A stretch of DNA of 35,300 nt. Source: Pseudomonadota bacterium. Its GTDB lineage: Bacteria > Pseudomonadota > Gammaproteobacteria > Burkholderiales > Rhodocyclaceae. The notes under the pieces were generated by a model. That model was given only the letters and a program-made list of their open reading frames with translations, was not told the DNA's origin and ran no database searches. Below are positions 1-9,603 of the stretch, piece after piece (the stretch's first letter is position 1; each line of letters opens with the position of its first letter). The stretch covers positions 1-35,300 of the forward strand of contig JAGTRV010000010.1 in assembly GCA_018262245.1 (NCBI GenBank), written 5' to 3'. Position numbers and translations under genes: made by a program.

Positions 1-2
1 CG

Positions 3-2555
<2,553 letters not shown>

Positions 2556-2597
2556 GGCTGAGTGCCTGGCGAGTACATGGTGACGTGCGAAATAAAA

Positions 2598-2642
2598 CCG
2601 TAACGCAGCAGTAACCAGCGGGTCACGGGTGGGTCGTATCGT
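2598..2642 (+). promoter_or_regulatory. PhoB box (tandem half-sites) with a -10 element upstream of plcP
   Basis: Four heptamers start at 2598, 2609, 2620 and 2631, a strict 11-bp period: CCGTAAC, CAGTAAC, GGGTCAC, GGGTCGT. The first three match the Pho half-site CTGTCAY/CTGTAAC at most positions, and the fourth is degenerate. Half-sites 2-3 (2609-2626) are followed after exactly 10 bp by TATCGT (2637-2642), 4/6 to the -10 consensus; PhoB-dependent promoters use this geometry, the box replacing the -35. Transcription would then begin near 2649, the A of the start codon. The repeats are seen; PhoB control is inferred. Confidence 0.6.
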
Positions 2643-2648
2643 GGGGTC

Positions 2649-3452
2649 ATGCCCAAGGTCAGATCCGTTTTTCTCTCTGATATCCACCTTGGCACGCGGG
2701 CGTGCCAGGCGGACAGACTCCTCGATTTCCTGCGCGAACATCCCGCCGAACAGACTTATCTGATCGGTGATATTGTCGATTTCTGGGCGATGAGCCGGAG
2801 CATCAACTGGTCGCAGGCCCAGAATACCGTCGTCCAGAAACTGCTGCGCCGGGCGCGGCATGGCGACAGGGTGGTGTTCATTCCCGGCAATCACGATGAG
2901 GTGCTGCGTGAATATTGCGGCATCGTCTTCGGCGATGTCGAAGTCGTCGATGAACTGGTCCACGAAACGGCCGATGGTCGGAGCTTTCTGCTCATCCACG
3001 GCGACCAGTTCGACCAGGTGACGCGCCATCATCGCTGGGTTGCCGTGCTCGGTGACCATGCCTACGAACTGCTGGTGCGCATCAACACCTTGTTGTCATG
3101 GGGGCGGCGCAAGCTGGGCATCGCCGGCTACTGGTCGCTGGCCGGCTACGCCAAACGCAAGGTCAAGACGGCACTCACTTTCATTTTCGATTTCGAAGAA
3201 TCCGCCATTCACCACGCCAGGGAGCGCGGGCTGGATGGGGTGATCTGCGGACACATCCATTGGGCGACGATCCGCGAGCTCGATGGCCTGACTTACGTGA
3301 ATTGCGGCGACTGGGTCGATTCCTGCACGGCCATTGTCGAGCACTTCGACGGCCGGCTGGAACTGGTCACCTGGGGCGAGCCCAAACCGGTCCGCCTGCT
3401 GGCCGCACCAGCGCCGGTAGCCGAGCAGGTTGCAGAAACAGTGGAGGCGTGA
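2649..3452 (+). CDS. plcP: Calcineurin-type metallophosphoesterase, PlcP-like phospholipase C (LpxH superfamily)
   Basis: 267 aa, cytoplasmic, no signal peptide. The dinuclear-metal motifs of the superfamily are all present: D11-x-H13 (SDIHLG), D41 (IGDIVDF), N81-H82 (GNHDE), H118 (IHGDQ), H202/H204 (CGHIH). Automatic annotation would call it LpxH (UDP-2,3-diacylglucosamine diphosphatase). The stretches LGTRACQA, VVQKLLRRAR and CGDWVDSCTAIVEH, and the length, are more like the rhizobial/marine PlcP branch as I remember it, which removes the head group of phosphatidylcholine or phosphatidylethanolamine during phosphate starvation and releases diacylglycerol. A GT4 glycosyltransferase starts one base after the stop, the plcP-agt arrangement known in other bacteria, and Pho-box repeats lie directly upstream. 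There is no convincing Shine-Dalgarno before the ATG, but a later start would remove the first metal motif. LpxH remains the alternative. Confidence 0.8.
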   Translation: MPKVRSVFLSDIHLGTRACQADRLLDFLREHPAEQTYLIGDIVDFWAMSRSINWSQAQNTVVQKLLRRARHGDRVVFIPGNHDEVLREYCGIVFGDVEVVDELVHETADGRSFLLIHGDQFDQVTRHHRWVAVLGDHAYELLVRINTLLSWGRRKLGIAGYWSLAGYAKRKVKTALTFIFDFEESAIHHARERGLDGVICGHIHWATIRELDGLTYVNCGDWVDSCTAIVEHFDGRLELVTWGEPKPVRLLAAPAPVAEQVAETVEA

Positions 3453-3453
3453 A

Positions 3454-4635
3454 ATGCGCGTACTGATGGTTTCCGATGTCTATTTCCCGCGCGTCAATGG
3501 CGTTTCGACGTCCATCGAGACATTTCGCCGTACGCTGGTAGCGCAAGGGGTCGAGGTCAGGTTGGTCGTGCCGCGCTATGGCGACGAACCCGACGAAGAG
3601 GGCGTTATTCGTGTCGCCGGCCGCCCGGTGCTGGGGGATCCCGAGGACCGCCTGGTTGGCTGGCGGGCCATGCACCGGGCGGTGCTGGAGGCAGCCCGGG
3701 ATTGCGATCTGGTCCACATCCAGACCCCGTTCATCGCTCACTATGCCGGCCTGAAGGCGGCTCGCCAGCTCGGCCTGCCGGTGGTGGCGACCTACCACAC
3801 GCTGTTCGAGGAATACCTGCAGCACTACGCCCGGTTCATTCCTGCCGGCTGGCTGCGCGGCCAGGCTCGTGCCTTTTCCCGTCGCCAATGCAATCAGCTT
3901 GATGCGGTGATCGTACCATCGACGGCGATGCGCCAGCGACTGGATGCTTACGGCGTGACGTCGCCGATGCATGTGCTGCCGACCGGTATCCCGCTGGCGC
4001 AGTTCGCGGCAGGCGACGGCATGGTCTTCCGTCTGCGTCATGGCATTGCCGAGGACAGGCCGGTGGCGCTGTTTGTCGGTCGGGTGGCGCATGAAAAAAA
4101 TATCGGTTTCCTGCTCGAAGCCCTGGCTCAAGCCCGGCAGACGCGACCCGATACGCTGCTGGTCATCGCAGGCGAGGGGCCGGCGATGAGCGATCTGAAG
4201 GCACAAACTGCGGCGCTCGGCTTGCAGGATTCGGTCATCTTCATCGGCTATCTCGACCGCAAGCAGGCTTTGCCGGATTGTTATGCGGCGGCCGATGTCT
4301 TTGTTTTTGCCTCGCGGACAGAAACGCAGGGCTTGGTCCTGATCGAGGCGCTGGCTGCCGGCGTACCGGTGATCGCGCTGTCAGAAATGGGGACGACAGA
4401 CATTCTGGCGCCCGGCCGCGGCACGTTTTCACCGCCGGCCGATCCCAAAGCCTTCGGTGAAACACTCGGTCATTTCCTCAATCATCCGGCCGCCTGGCGC
4501 CACCTTTGCGACGAGGCGCCGCGCTATGCTCAGGAATGGACAGATGTGGCAATGGCCGAGCGGCTGGCGACGCTTTACCACCAACTGGCCGGTTTGCAGT
4601 GCTCGCCGGAAATGCCATTGACGGCCGCCGCATGA
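3454..4635 (+). CDS. GT4-family glycosyltransferase, candidate diacylglycerol glycosyltransferase
   Basis: 393 aa. The ATG at 3454 lies one base after the plcP stop and has a GGAG 7 bp upstream; an upstream TTG at 3430 is in frame but lacks support. The N-terminal domain opens with RVLMVSDVYFPRVNGVSTSI, typical of MgtA/PimB-like GT4 enzymes. The C-terminal nucleotide-sugar domain has FVGRVAHEKNIGFL, the E-x7-E motif in ETQGLVLIEALAAGVPV, and a glycine-rich acceptor side. Such enzymes are GT-B fold retaining transferases, usually membrane-associated, that use UDP- or GDP-sugars. Translational coupling to the PlcP-like lipase suggests that the acceptor is the diacylglycerol it releases, making glycolipid that saves phosphate. 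The family call is firm. The acceptor and sugar are inferences. Confidence 0.9.
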   Translation: MRVLMVSDVYFPRVNGVSTSIETFRRTLVAQGVEVRLVVPRYGDEPDEEGVIRVAGRPVLGDPEDRLVGWRAMHRAVLEAARDCDLVHIQTPFIAHYAGLKAARQLGLPVVATYHTLFEEYLQHYARFIPAGWLRGQARAFSRRQCNQLDAVIVPSTAMRQRLDAYGVTSPMHVLPTGIPLAQFAAGDGMVFRLRHGIAEDRPVALFVGRVAHEKNIGFLLEALAQARQTRPDTLLVIAGEGPAMSDLKAQTAALGLQDSVIFIGYLDRKQALPDCYAAADVFVFASRTETQGLVLIEALAAGVPVIALSEMGTTDILAPGRGTFSPPADPKAFGETLGHFLNHPAAWRHLCDEAPRYAQEWTDVAMAERLATLYHQLAGLQCSPEMPLTAAA

Positions 4636-4646
4636 TTTAATGGGCG

Positions 4647-4841
4647 ATGGCTGAACAAATTGAACTGGTTTGTGGCGGGTGCCACTATTTCCGAGCTGCG
4701 GATGCCTTGACGGGCGCTTGCCATCGTTTTCCACCCAGCTATGTGGGCGAAAATCCGATGAAGGAATCGCATCACTGGCGTTTTCCTATCGTCAGCGTGC
4801 ATGCCTGGTGCGGCGAATTCCTGTCGAAGTCAGGCGCCTAA
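4647..4841 (+). CDS. Small Cys/His-rich protein of unknown function
   Basis: 64 aa. The ATG at 4647 begins 11 bp after the glycosyltransferase stop, so it is probably the third gene of that transcript. It shows CGGCHYF near the N terminus, a third Cys in ACHRFPP, the HHWRFP segment and a C-terminal WCGEF, a spacing that suggests metal binding (zinc or iron). I recognise the general pattern from small uncharacterised proteobacterial proteins but know no function. Its TAA stop overlaps the TAG of the convergent downstream gene by four bases (4838-4841). Confidence 0.7.
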   Translation: MAEQIELVCGGCHYFRAADALTGACHRFPPSYVGENPMKESHHWRFPIVSVHAWCGEFLSKSGA

Positions 4842-5212
4842 ATATCTTCGAGAGGCGCGACCAGCTGATTCAGATTGCGCAGTCGTTCAGCCATCACCCG
4901 CATGACCTGGGTGGCGAAGAACGGGGTCTGCTGGACCAGGAACTGGAAACGCTTTTCATCGACGGCGACGAATTCGCAATCCGTCGTCGCGATCACGCTG
5001 GCCGAACGCGGCCCGGGCAGGACGATGCCGACTTCGCCGACGATGCTGCCGTGCTGCAAGGTTTCAACGACCCGCTCATGGACGACGACGTCGGCCGAGC
5101 CGGTGGCCAGCACGAACATCATGTGTCCTTCTTCGCCTTCACGGAACAGGGCCTGGCCGGCCGGGACGCGAATCATGGTTGGATTGTGGGCGAAGAGTTC
5201 GATGGAAATCAT
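4838..5212 (-). CDS. Single-domain cyclic-nucleotide-binding-fold (cNMP/Crp-like) protein
   Basis: 124 aa from the ATG at 5212; an in-frame TTG at 5233 would add seven residues and neither start has a clear Shine-Dalgarno. The protein is a cNMP-binding beta-roll: PAGQALFREGEEGHMMFVLATGSADVVV, then a GSIVGEVGIVLPGPRSASVIA segment that corresponds to the phosphate-binding cassette, and a C-terminal helix. There is no helix-turn-helix, so unlike Crp/Fnr it is not a DNA-binding regulator by itself. It probably works by binding a partner. The cassette has GEVGIVLPGPRSAS in place of the canonical GE(L)ALxxxxPRxA, so nucleotide binding is plausible but not certain. It sits between the GT4 gene and the porin, transcribed in the porin direction with about 100 bp between them. 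Confidence 0.8.
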   Translation of the reverse strand: MISIELFAHNPTMIRVPAGQALFREGEEGHMMFVLATGSADVVVHERVVETLQHGSIVGEVGIVLPGPRSASVIATTDCEFVAVDEKRFQFLVQQTPFFATQVMRVMAERLRNLNQLVAPLEDI

Positions 5213-5292
5213 GGGCAGCGCTTGTTCGATCAATAAAGCCCGTTTCTACCATGGGCAGCCCATCGGCGTCTTGTTCGAAATGTTACAAATGC

Positions 5293-5309
5293 AGCCGCGT
5301 GCTGCGGCT
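5293..5309 (-). terminator. Possible hairpin terminator after the porin gene
   Basis: The 6-bp stem AGCCGC/GCGGCT with a five-base loop lies immediately past the porin stop codon. The following minus-strand bases are only mildly T-rich, so it is a weak intrinsic terminator or only a stabilising 3' hairpin. Confidence 0.35.
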
Positions 5310-5312
5310 GGT

Positions 5313-6626
5313 TCAGAATTCGGCGTGGGCGCGCAGCGAGAGGATGTTGGCCGGGCCGCGATCCGCGTTGTAAGCCGGGTTTGAAATGCGCTGGTAATCG
5401 GCCGTCAGCCACAGTCCGGGCAGGGCTTTCAGGCTGTAGTAGGTTTCGAGAATGTTTTCCGGACGGTAGTTCAGGGCGCCATCGCCGATGAAGAAGGAAA
5501 TGCCACCCTTGGCCAGGTAGTCGCGCCGGTCATGGGAAAGGGCGTTGCGCATCCAGGCAACGCCGACCGTGTCGTCACTGCGACCCCAGAGGCTGCCCTT
5601 GAGGGAGAGCCCGGTGGCGAACGAGGCGTCCGCTTCGGTGAAGGCATAGGTTTCGGTGCGGCCATCGGCGCGCATGGCGCGCAGGAAGGCGCCGATGTTC
5701 TCGGTGATCGCCTGCTCGATATTGAGGCCGAATCCGTACTTGATCTTTTCGCCGTTACGTACGTTCAGGATGGCGATCTGATCGGGGCCGGGATTGTTGT
5801 CCAGCCAGGTGCTGCCATCGCGATAGGCGGCCAGGTTGGCGCGATTACGGAAGGCGAGCAGGCGGATCTTGCCAGGCTGGTCGGCGATTTCGTGGGCATG
5901 TTCGAGTTCGATCTGGTCGCCGTAATGGCGCTTGATCTGATAGTCGATTGGCAGGGCGTTAGGCTCGCGCGGGCCGGTCATCCGGCCGAAGCGAAATACC
6001 CAGTCGCCCTGATACCACTCGCCGGCGAAGCCCCAGCCAAAGCCGCGGGCATCGGCTGCATAGTCGAACGCGGCATGCGCCATGTTGCTCCAGTTCATGA
6101 ACTGGGTACGTGGGTCCTTGGCGTAGGCGTTGCCGTCGAAGATATCCAGCGTCGAGAAATTGCCCATGGTCAGCACAAAGCGATCTTTGGCGACATGGCC
6201 GGCCATCTGGTTGAAGGCGGATTCGACGAACTCGGTATCGTCACCCAGCGCCCAGATCTGGCGGAGAAAAAGGCGCTGGCGATAGGCCTTGATCGAGGTG
6301 CCGGAAACACGGGTTGCCTCGCCGTTGGTGAAGCCGCCCAGGCCGGTCAGCCGGGACAGCGGGTCACCCTGGCCAGCCTCGACGTTCAGGTAAATCTCGC
6401 TGCCCTGCCACAGTCGGGCACCGAGATAAGCTGTCGAGGTGAAGGTATAGCTGCTCTCTCCATCCGTGCTCAAGCTGTTGGGGCCGGAGTAGGTGGCGCT
6501 GAAGGATTTTGACTTCTGCGAGACATAGGTGGCCTGCCCCTTGGCCTGCCAGTTCTCGACGGTTTCGTCTGCGAGACAGGGCGTGGCGATGGCGATGCCG
6601 AGGAGGAAGAGGGGCAGGTGGCGCAT
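5313..6626 (-). CDS. Outer-membrane carbohydrate-type porin (OprB-like)
   Basis: 437 aa from the ATG at 6626. The ATG is chosen because it begins a normal signal peptide, MRHLPLFLLGIAIATPCLA, cut before DE; an in-frame TTG at 6635 gives three more residues. The mature protein is rich in alternating aromatic/polar beta strands, contains ARLWQGSEIYLNVEAGQG and TMGNFSTLDIFDGNAYAKDPRTQFMNWS, and ends in HAEF, the terminal phenylalanine recognised by the Bam machinery. The length fits the OprB family (16-18 strands). Family knowledge: OprB porins pass sugars, but relatives take other solutes. A Pho-type promoter precedes it, so the substrate may be linked to phosphate-limited growth. The start has no good Shine-Dalgarno. 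Confidence 0.85.
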   Translation of the reverse strand: MRHLPLFLLGIAIATPCLADETVENWQAKGQATYVSQKSKSFSATYSGPNSLSTDGESSYTFTSTAYLGARLWQGSEIYLNVEAGQGDPLSRLTGLGGFTNGEATRVSGTSIKAYRQRLFLRQIWALGDDTEFVESAFNQMAGHVAKDRFVLTMGNFSTLDIFDGNAYAKDPRTQFMNWSNMAHAAFDYAADARGFGWGFAGEWYQGDWVFRFGRMTGPREPNALPIDYQIKRHYGDQIELEHAHEIADQPGKIRLLAFRNRANLAAYRDGSTWLDNNPGPDQIAILNVRNGEKIKYGFGLNIEQAITENIGAFLRAMRADGRTETYAFTEADASFATGLSLKGSLWGRSDDTVGVAWMRNALSHDRRDYLAKGGISFFIGDGALNYRPENILETYYSLKALPGLWLTADYQRISNPAYNADRGPANILSLRAHAEF

Positions 6627-6661
6627 GAGGAACAAGGGGGATTTTGACGACGAAGGTGCGC

Positions 6662-6695
6662 ATTATAGGTTGCCAGGATGACCGGGAGGTTACGG
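6662..6695 (-). promoter_or_regulatory. PhoB-type promoter of the porin gene
   Basis: On the minus strand two heptamers, CCGTAAC (6695-6689) and CGGTCAT (6684-6678), are separated by 4 bp, as in a Pho box. Each is 6/7 to the half-site consensus. After exactly 10 bp comes a perfect TATAAT (6667-6662). No -35 hexamer is present, as expected for a PhoB-activated promoter. Predicted transcription start is near 6655, giving a leader of about 28 nt. Confidence 0.65.
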
Positions 6696-6706
6696 GAGGG
6701 CCTTGC

Positions 6707-6724
6707 GTGACATTTTCGTGACGA
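6707..6724 (-). promoter_or_regulatory. Second, distal Pho-box-like pair in the porin/dgkA intergenic region
   Basis: Minus strand TCGTCAC-gaaa-ATGTCAC has the 7-4-7 layout and matches the Pho half-site at 5/7 and 6/7. A further CGTGAC on the plus strand (6750-6755) is in the same 11-bp phase, and a perfect plus-strand CTGTCAT lies at 6728-6734. It could be an upstream PhoB site for the porin or serve divergent dgkA. The assignment is uncertain. Confidence 0.4.
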
Positions 6725-6782
6725 CGGCTGTCATCAAAGCTTAGCCAAGCGTGACTAAGGTGGGTGCTTTCACGGAGATGTC

Positions 6783-7199
6783 ATGCAGGAACCCTCTTCG
6801 CACGATCTGGGCCTTGATCCGGCCAACGAATCACCGTTCAAGGGCAAGACCGGCCTGCGCCGGGTCTGGAATGCCTTCAACTACTCGATGGCCGGCCTGA
6901 AGGCGGCCTATCTGTGCGAAGACGCCTTTCGCCAGGAGGTGTGGCTCGCTGTCTTGCTGATCCCCACTGCCTTCCTGCTGCCGGTACCGTGGCCGGCACG
7001 CGGCCTGATGGTCGCCAGCGTGCTGCTCGTGCTGGTCGTTGAACTGCTCAATTCGGCCATCGAGGCGGTGGTTGATCGCGTCAGCCTGGAAAATCATCGG
7101 CTGGCCAAGCGGGCCAAGGATATCGGCAGTGCCGCCGTGCTCATTTCGCTGCTGCTGGTGGTCGTGGTCTGGGTTTGCGTTTTGCTGGAGAGCGTCTGA
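6783..7199 (+). CDS. dgkA: Diacylglycerol kinase DgkA
   Basis: 138 aa, slightly longer than E. coli DgkA (about 122 aa) through an N-terminal extension. The ATG is preceded by GGAG. The family signature ELLNSAIEAVVDRVSLE...LAKRAKDIGSAAV carries the conserved Glu, Asn and Glu of the active site. Three membrane helices are visible (about residues 52-66, 70-92 and 114-136). It phosphorylates diacylglycerol to phosphatidic acid with ATP at the inner membrane. The stop overlaps the start of the next gene (TGATG), so the two are translationally coupled. Beside a PlcP-like lipase and two glycosyltransferases it probably recycles or removes diacylglycerol that is not turned into glycolipid. Confidence 0.95.
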   Translation: MQEPSSHDLGLDPANESPFKGKTGLRRVWNAFNYSMAGLKAAYLCEDAFRQEVWLAVLLIPTAFLLPVPWPARGLMVASVLLVLVVELLNSAIEAVVDRVSLENHRLAKRAKDIGSAAVLISLLLVVVVWVCVLLESV

Positions 7200-8320
7200 T
7201 GTCGATCGCCATTGCCTTTGTCACTGAAACATTCCCGCCTGAAGTTAACGGCGTGGCAATGACCGTCGGCCGGCTGGTTGGCGGCTTGCGTGAACGCGGC
7301 CATCGGGTCAGCGTCATCCGCCCGAGTCAGAGCAAGGCCGACGCGAGTAGCGAGCATGAACTGACCCTGCCGGGGTTTCCGCTGCCCGGCTATCCCGGTC
7401 TGCGCTTTGGCTGGCCGGCCAGCCGTCGACTCGCCCGGCAATGGCGACAGAACCGGCCTGATCTGGTGCACGTGGTGACCGAAGGGCCGCTTGGCTGGTC
7501 GGCGGTCAATGTCGCCCGCCGGCTGGGCATTCCGGTGACCTCCGGCTTTCATACCAATTTCGACCGTTACAGCGTGCATTACGGGCTGGGCTGGATGCGT
7601 CCGGCGGTTGCTGCCTATTTGCGTACCCTGCATCGGCGGACGCTGGCGACGATGGTGCCGACTGCTGCGCTGGCCGCCGATCTGGCCGGCGAAGGCTTGC
7701 GCGGTGTGCGGGTGGTCGGGCGTGGCGTCGATGCGGCGCTGTTCGATCCCGCCAGGCGCAGCCCGGAGCTGCGCGCCCGTTGGAGCGTTGAAGCGGATGG
7801 GCCGGCTTGCCTCTATGTGGGCCGAATGGCCGCCGAGAAAAATCTGGCCCTGGTCGAGAAAAGCTTTGCCGCGATCCAGGTCTGGCATCCCAAGGCAAAA
7901 ATGATCTGGGTCGGCGACGGTCCATCCGCCAAGCAATTGGCGGCTGATCATCCGGATCATCATTTCGCCGGCATGCGGACTGGCGAGGATCTGGCTGCTC
8001 ACTATGCCAGCGCCGACCTCTTCCTGTTTCCCAGCCTGACCGAAACCTACGGCAACGTGGTCGCCGAGGCGATGGCTAGCGGCTTGCCGGTGCTGGCCTA
8101 CCGCAGTGCGGCGGCGGCCGAGTTGATTGTCGATGGCGAGAATGGCCGCCTGGTGGCGCCGGGTGATGAAGATGGCTACAAGCGTGCGGCGCTCGATCTG
8201 GTGTCGAATCTGGAAAACTTGCCTGTGCTTGGGCGGGCTGCCCGGGGTTCCATGCTGCACCACCATTGGGCGATGGTTGTTGAGCGCTTCGAGACCGTCA
8301 TGCGGGAAGCGATGGCCTGA
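7199..8320 (+). CDS. GT4-family glycosyltransferase, second copy in the locus
   Basis: 373 aa. The ATG at 7199 overlaps the dgkA stop by one base, with GGAGAG upstream inside dgkA. It begins SIAIAFVTETFPPEVNGVAMTVGRLV, the GT4/MgtA N-terminal signature also seen in the first glycosyltransferase. The donor domain has YVGRMAAEKNLALVEKSF, a VGDGPS loop and the E-x7-E motif in ETYGNVVAEAMASGLPV. It is clearly homologous to the GT4 at 3454 but divergent in sequence, so the two may act in sequence (mono- then di-glycosylation) or with different sugars. Coupling to dgkA suggests a lipid acceptor. Exact donor and product cannot be read from sequence. Confidence 0.9.
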   Translation: MSIAIAFVTETFPPEVNGVAMTVGRLVGGLRERGHRVSVIRPSQSKADASSEHELTLPGFPLPGYPGLRFGWPASRRLARQWRQNRPDLVHVVTEGPLGWSAVNVARRLGIPVTSGFHTNFDRYSVHYGLGWMRPAVAAYLRTLHRRTLATMVPTAALAADLAGEGLRGVRVVGRGVDAALFDPARRSPELRARWSVEADGPACLYVGRMAAEKNLALVEKSFAAIQVWHPKAKMIWVGDGPSAKQLAADHPDHHFAGMRTGEDLAAHYASADLFLFPSLTETYGNVVAEAMASGLPVLAYRSAAAAELIVDGENGRLVAPGDEDGYKRAALDLVSNLENLPVLGRAARGSMLHHHWAMVVERFETVMREAMA

Positions 8321-8327
8321 AGGCCGG

Positions 8328-8702
8328 CTACGGGAACATCTGCTCCAGTCGTTCCTGCAGTGCGGTCGGGGTGAAGGGCTTGACGATGTAGCCAGCTGCG
8401 CCGCTCTGCATGGCATCCAGCACGTTGTCGCGCTGACCTTCGGCGGTAATCATCAGTACCGGAATGTGGGCCAGGTTGGGGTTGGCCTTGATCGCCTTGA
8501 GCAGCGCCAGGCCATCCATTTCCGGCATGTACCAGTCTGAAACGACGAGGCCGATTTTCTTGTGCTCTTGCAGCCGGGCCAGTGCGGATTGGCCATTGGC
8601 AGCCTGATAAATGTCGGTGAAACCGGTGCGCTTGAGCACTTCAACGATAACGCTGCGCATCGAGGCGAAATCATCGACAACCAGGGCGGTGGGTTTTGTC
8701 AT
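8328..8702 (-). CDS. Single-domain CheY-like response regulator
   Basis: 124 aa, a complete receiver with no output domain. Acidic pair D10/D11, phospho-acceptor D56 (VVSDWYMPEMDG), T86 (MITAEG) and K108 (VKPF) are all present, so phosphorylation should be possible. The residues VVDDFASMRSVIVEVLKRTGF resemble chemotaxis CheY proteins. There are no che genes nearby, so the kinase partner is unknown; the hybrid kinase at the left edge is a formal possibility only. It ends 8 bp from the convergent glycosyltransferase stop. The ATG lacks a strong Shine-Dalgarno. The FmdE-like gene lies 60 bp downstream on the same strand. Confidence 0.92.
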   Translation of the reverse strand: MTKPTALVVDDFASMRSVIVEVLKRTGFTDIYQAANGQSALARLQEHKKIGLVVSDWYMPEMDGLALLKAIKANPNLAHIPVLMITAEGQRDNVLDAMQSGAAGYIVKPFTPTALQERLEQMFP

Positions 8703-8762
8703 AGTTGGCAGGCGCTTGGGGAACTCAGTGTTTCATCTCGCCTGAAACCCTGTCAAGGTGCG

Positions 8763-9377
8763 CTAATGGGGAGCGCGCTTAATTTCGACGACGGCAGGAT
8801 CGTCGCCGTGATCGATCAGCAGGCGTTTGACGCGATCCTGCCAGAGCTTTCCGAAGAGCCCGGTTTCGGCGGCGTTGGCCGTGCCGCTGACGATTCCTGG
8901 CAATAATTTGCCGAGCATGGGGTCGGCGGGCACCAGGTGAGGCCGAAAAACGCAGTCGACCGTAGCGCCGGTATCGAGGCGCCGAAAGCGCATGCCCATA
9001 AGCTCGGCAACGCCAAACTTTAGCAAGCCACGCCGGGCATGTTGCCCGCCGAGCCCCTTGAAGCCCCCATCGCCGGCGGCACCGGTCAGCAAGGTAGCAA
9101 TGCTGGCGATAACCCCGGCCACGCCACTGTCGAGATCGTCTTGCAAGGCGACGGCGATATTGCCGCGTACCGGCGTTTCGCTGCCGTATAGCTCGCCTAG
9201 CGCCCGGACGCTCATCAGCCATGCCCCGGCCACGGTGGGGCAGGAATGCCCGGCCAGTTTGACGGCATCTGCAAAGGTGTACTCGATCAGACCACCATCG
9301 GCCGCACCAAGCAGTTCAGCCAGCGGGTCGCGCAGGGTGATCGCAGGAATCCGGGCAAAAAAATCGGGTAGCGGCAT
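8763..9377 (-). CDS. FmdE-like domain protein, function unknown
   Basis: 204 aa from the ATG at 9377, which has AGGAGA at good spacing; a longer frame to 9485 lacks a ribosome site. The region FADAVKLAGHSCPTVAGAWLMSVRALGELYG resembles the GHxCPG...AL..LG core of FmdE (formylmethanofuran dehydrogenase subunit E) proteins, whose His and Cys can bind metal. The body also has GVIASIATLLTGAAGDGGFKGLGG. There are no methanofuran or molybdopterin genes nearby, so the methanogenesis role of the family name should not be transferred. No signal peptide is seen. The family assignment is from memory of the motif and is moderate. Confidence 0.6.
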   Translation of the reverse strand: MPLPDFFARIPAITLRDPLAELLGAADGGLIEYTFADAVKLAGHSCPTVAGAWLMSVRALGELYGSETPVRGNIAVALQDDLDSGVAGVIASIATLLTGAAGDGGFKGLGGQHARRGLLKFGVAELMGMRFRRLDTGATVDCVFRPHLVPADPMLGKLLPGIVSGTANAAETGLFGKLWQDRVKRLLIDHGDDPAVVEIKRAPH

Positions 9378-9603
9378 GAGTTTTGTCTCCTTTGTCGGCC
9401 ATTGTCTTGGGATCGTTGCCGGAGGGCCTTGATGTTCATCATTAGCAAATGAGGTTTTGACCAAGATGTGGGCTAGTCCGGCCAATGCTTCCGCGATGAG
9501 CTTGGTCGCGTCGTTTCGGGTTGAAGACAGAGGGCATTTTGGATATGAAAATGGCGTATAAAAAGATTTACCAATATGTCATTTGTTGAGAAATGGGCAA
9601 TTC

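Noticed and set aside
2649-3452. Calling this gene lpxH
   Set aside because: The superfamily motifs fit, but coupling to a GT4 gene, the Pho repeats and PlcP-like segments favour PlcP; lpxH stays as the alternative.
6728-6734. Perfect CTGTCAT on the plus strand before dgkA as a Pho box
   Set aside because: Only one half-site matches; the neighbours 11 bp away do not, so a plus-strand Pho box for dgkA is not claimed.
7094-8416. 440-codon minus-strand frame opposite the second glycosyltransferase
   Set aside because: His/Arg/Gln-rich shadow crossing two real genes and the convergent junction.
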